Positions 6,458 to 8,113 of a stretch of DNA of 8,113 bases are shown piece by piece. Location of the stretch: the NCBI GenBank assembly GCA_905215805.1, contig CAJMRL010000045.1, positions 1 through 8,113 on the forward strand, in the 5' to 3' direction. The DNA is from an uncultured bacterium (lineage in GTDB: Bacteria > Bacillota > Clostridia > UBA1381). The first letter of the stretch is position 1. Each line of letters begins with the position of its first letter. Made by a program: the position numbers and the translations under genes. The notes below the pieces were generated by a model. It made no database searches, was not told the DNA's origin, and worked only from the letters and a program-made list of their open reading frames with translations.

Positions 6458-6751
6458 CTACACCTCATCTGCCATATCGGTCACAAAGTCACGATCTTCT
6501 CCGTCAATAAAAACATTGAAGGTGTTCCCGTACCGCTCGCAATTCGATGAGCAATAGTCCTCCGCTGTTTCAAATGCTACAGCCTCCGCGTTTATATCAA
6601 GCTTATGGACGTCCCTGTTATTAAAGCATATCGCATCGCTGTTGAAATACATATCAAGCAGCATAGAAACAGCTGTTTCCGCGTCAGTAGCTTTGACCTT
6701 CAATATCTTCTTAGACCTTGCTTCCATTTCTATATTATAGACCTTATTCAT
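6458..6751 (-). CDS. Small DpnD/PcfM-like protein
   Basis: This is a predicted cytoplasmic protein of 97 residues of uncertain function. The frame is open further upstream to 6790, but the ATG at 6751 is preferred because GGAGG lies 5 bases upstream and because the longer version would run into the intergenic repeats. Residues 1-40 (YNIEMEARSKKILKVKATDAETAVSMLLDMYF) resemble the short DpnD/PcfM family, with a strand-strand-helix pattern often found beside mobilisation genes. The second half contains ETAEDYCSSNCERYG, with two Cys, and an acidic end. It lies between the partition genes and oriT. The family match is by eye and moderate; no biochemical role is known to me. Confidence 0.6.
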   Translation of the reverse strand: MNKVYNIEMEARSKKILKVKATDAETAVSMLLDMYFNSDAICFNNRDVHKLDINAEAVAFETAEDYCSSNCERYGNTFNVFIDGEDRDFVTDMADEV

Positions 6752-6763
6752 TCTTTCCTCCGC

Positions 6764-6857
6764 TTCAATATTGTTTCTGCAGAATTTCAATATTACACAT
6801 ACAAAATCTTATATGCTAATAGATTTTCAATATCGTATCATTTAATCTTCAATATTG
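6764..6857. repeat. Four TTCAATAT direct repeats, possible parC centromere or operator
   Basis: TTCAATATTG (6764-6773), TTCAATATTA (6786-6795), TTCAATATCG (6826-6835) and TTCAATATTG (6848-6857) lie in one orientation. Their starts are 22, 40 and 22 bases apart, close to whole turns of the helix, so the copies lie on about one DNA face. The last copy lies in the final codons of parR; the others are in the 90-base gap after it. A further TTCAATATC is at 6699-6707, inside the next gene. ParR proteins bind direct repeats, which makes a centromere role reasonable, although parC is more often upstream of parM. Confidence 0.5.
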
Positions 6858-7153
6858 TTTATCCCATCACCAAGGAAATCCCATGCTATGTTTTCTTCAT
6901 CTGACGAGATTTTTTCTGCTTCATCTGATTTGGGTTCGACCAAATTATTTTGTAATTCCTTTGCTATACGTTTTACAAGCATATCGGCAAAATCAGAATC
7001 CGTTTTATCAAAGAATTTATTCAGTGCTGCAATTATAACTGCTGAATATGATTTAAACTCCCGTCTATTTATATTTTGCAAATGCATCCATGCTTTTCGG
7101 TGTTCAGGTTTCTCAAGATTAAATCTCACCGTGCAAAATCTTCTTTCAGACAT
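6842..7153 (-). CDS. parR: ParR-like partition adaptor (ribbon-helix-helix)
   Basis: This small protein of 103 residues is inferred to bind a centromere repeat and cap the ParM filament. The ATG at 7153 has AAAGGA about 8 bases upstream and overlaps the end of parM by 8 bases, so the two genes form one operon. Residues 5-47 (RFCTVRFNLEKPEHRKAWMHLQNI, then SYSAVIIAALNKFF) fit a ribbon-helix-helix: a strand and two helices. The C-terminal half is acidic (about 70-103, with SDEAEKISSDEEN), as in ParR tails that touch ParM. Sequence similarity to named ParR families is low, as is usual, so the call depends on size, fold and its place after parM. A transcription regulator is the main alternative. 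Confidence 0.7.
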   Translation of the reverse strand: MSERRFCTVRFNLEKPEHRKAWMHLQNINRREFKSYSAVIIAALNKFFDKTDSDFADMLVKRIAKELQNNLVEPKSDEAEKISSDEENIAWDFLGDGINNIED

Positions 7154-8075
7154 CGGATTGTTCCTTTCTCATTTGCAAATATGTAATGTGTTCATACCCC
7201 TTTACCGTAGCACAAATATCACTTATTATCTCCACGTTCTCCTTGTCATAGGTACCGAAGTTCTTAACAATACAGCCACCGCCTCCGATGATATAAAGCT
7301 TCATGAGCTCTGGATCATATTCATAGCTTTTAAGCGCTGTAAATATATCATTCGTATACTCTGCCGCTGTCTGTCGCAGAAGCTGTTCATACTTAGCCGA
7401 AATATCCGCCTTTGCAAACCGTATATACTGTTCGATTATTCCTTCATCGATCTTCACACCGAAATTGTCCATAACCGAATTTCTCGCCTTTATTATGAGC
7501 TGGTTCACTCCAAGCTTTTCAGTCCATGACTTACTTTCAACAGGCTTCTTGTTCTGTATATACAGAACATTAAGTGTTCCATTCCCTATATCAGCCAACA
7601 AATTTGTTCCTTTAAACTCTCCTATACGCTCCACAACAGCAGGATAACCTTGCGGATATACACTGCATCCGACAAATTCAATATGAAATTCTTTATCGTT
7701 AAATTTAAATTTCACCTCTTTATTCTTCATCAGATACGCTCTAAAGCTGTCTCGCTGAACCCGTACCCATGTGAGCGGCAATCCTGTTGCAAGATAGATC
7801 TTAGCCTCATATATCCCGACACGCTGCAATTCCCTTGCTATTACCGCAAGATTTAAGATATAGAAATCATCGTCCATAGACTTATCCGCAAGAAACGCCT
7901 TATGTCCCTCTCCCAAGCGGTAGTATTTATTATCGTACTCAAGAATGTTCCCTTGAAATACAGGCTCTGTATCATAGCTGATAATACCGCTCGGAAGAAC
8001 TGTATTTGCTCCTTTGCAGTTGCCATAACCCAAATCGGTGCCAATGATCTTTATCCCATTTTTAAGCTCTCTCAC
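7146..8075 (-). CDS. parM: ParM/StbA-family actin-like partition ATPase
   Basis: This bacterial actin relative polymerises with ATP to push plasmid copies apart. The start is GTG at 8075, with AAGGAGG exactly 9 bases upstream; the frame stays open further upstream to TTG at 8108, but that lacks a ribosome site and would include the Shine-Dalgarno. The product is 309 residues, a normal length. The actin-fold signatures are in order: phosphate-1 loop DLGYGNCK (14-21), phosphate-2 loop DIGNGTLN (162-169), and the adenosine loop IIGGGGCIVKNF (262-273). No membrane segment or truncation is seen. It sits in an operon with the parR-like gene and upstream of the mobilisation genes, suggesting a plasmid or an integrative element with a plasmid-like phase. 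The promoter lies to the right of the window. Confidence 0.88.
   Translation of the reverse strand: MRELKNGIKIIGTDLGYGNCKGANTVLPSGIISYDTEPVFQGNILEYDNKYYRLGEGHKAFLADKSMDDDFYILNLAVIARELQRVGIYEAKIYLATGLPLTWVRVQRDSFRAYLMKNKEVKFKFNDKEFHIEFVGCSVYPQGYPAVVERIGEFKGTNLLADIGNGTLNVLYIQNKKPVESKSWTEKLGVNQLIIKARNSVMDNFGVKIDEGIIEQYIRFAKADISAKYEQLLRQTAAEYTNDIFTALKSYEYDPELMKLYIIGGGGCIVKNFGTYDKENVEIISDICATVKGYEHITYLQMRKEQSDV
7550..7569. repeat. 20-bp perfect palindrome inside parM
   Basis: TGTTCTGTATATACAGAACA is fully self-complementary. It encodes the strand after the phosphate-2 loop (VLYIQN), so it may be a coding coincidence, although a perfect 20-bp palindrome is rare by chance. It does not match the E. 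coli LexA box, whose two half-sites are spaced further apart. Confidence 0.55.
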
Positions 8076-8084
8076 CGTTCTGTT

Positions 8085-8091
8085 CCTCCTT
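8085..8091 (-). promoter_or_regulatory. Shine-Dalgarno that sets the GTG start of parM
   Basis: AAGGAGG on the minus strand ends 9 bases before the GTG at 8075. It lies within the possible longer reading frame and so argues for the internal GTG start. Confidence 0.8.
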
Positions 8092-8113
8092 ATGTACTCC
8101 CATAACAAATTTC

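Noticed and set aside
6458..6790. Longer 110-residue version of the small DpnD/PcfM-like protein
   Set aside because: The internal ATG at 6751 has a good GGAGG site, and the extra residues are encoded by the repeat-bearing gap.
6855..7529. Plus-strand open frame of 224 codons opposite parM and parR
   Set aside because: It is the antisense of two well-supported genes, has no ribosome site or recognisable domain, and its composition is that of a complementary frame.
7550..7569. LexA/SOS box
   Set aside because: The half-sites are spaced differently from the E. coli box and do not match the Gram-positive GAAC-N4-GTTC form; the site is also deep inside a gene.

Overview
This window most likely comes from a gut-type Clostridia (Firmicutes), plausibly an Oscillospiraceae/Ruminococcaceae-like bacterium. 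The reasons are strong AGGAGG-type ribosome binding sites throughout, moderate-to-low GC, a Firmicutes-type MobC/relaxase/PcfB module, and a secreted protein built from His/Cys repeats of a kind common in that group. The taxon is inferred from protein style, not proven. Every gene I accept is on the minus strand, so the window reads from right to left.

Right end (about 8.1 to 6.75 kb): a two-gene partition operon. It holds an actin-like ParM/StbA ATPase with a GTG start and perfect Shine-Dalgarno, and a small ribbon-helix-helix ParR-like adaptor that overlaps it by 8 bases. A cluster of TTCAATAT repeats just downstream of parR looks like a centromere or operator. A small DpnD/PcfM-like gene follows.

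Middle (about 6.45 to 4.06 kb): a mobilisation module. Three adjacent perfect inverted repeats form a likely oriT. They are followed by a MobC accessory protein, a MOBP-type relaxase with the HxDxxHxHxH metal motif, and a PcfB/DUF3801 protein. The last three genes overlap one another and are probably translationally coupled. Together they would nick and carry one DNA strand to a type IV secretion system whose genes are not in view. The partition genes suggest that the element exists, at least for a time, as a plasmid or circular intermediate.

Left half (about 4.03 to 1.88 kb): a weak terminator, a candidate promoter with a 14-bp palindrome, and a gene for a secreted protein of more than 690 residues. 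It has a signal peptide, Cys-rich and Ig/MBG-like parts, and ten 38-residue units, each with one His and three Cys. Within the last visible unit the gene is cut by a group II intron in the sense orientation. The 5' splice site (GTGCGAC), the exon IBS1 and IBS2 sites and matching EBS1 and EBS2 in the intron can all be read directly. The intron carries a reverse-transcriptase/maturase gene that stops abruptly after RT domain 7. The DNA beyond that point (about 1 to 50) does not look like intron and may be the end of another inserted element. The intron may therefore be 3'-truncated, leaving the secreted-protein gene broken unless the remaining intron parts lie further left.
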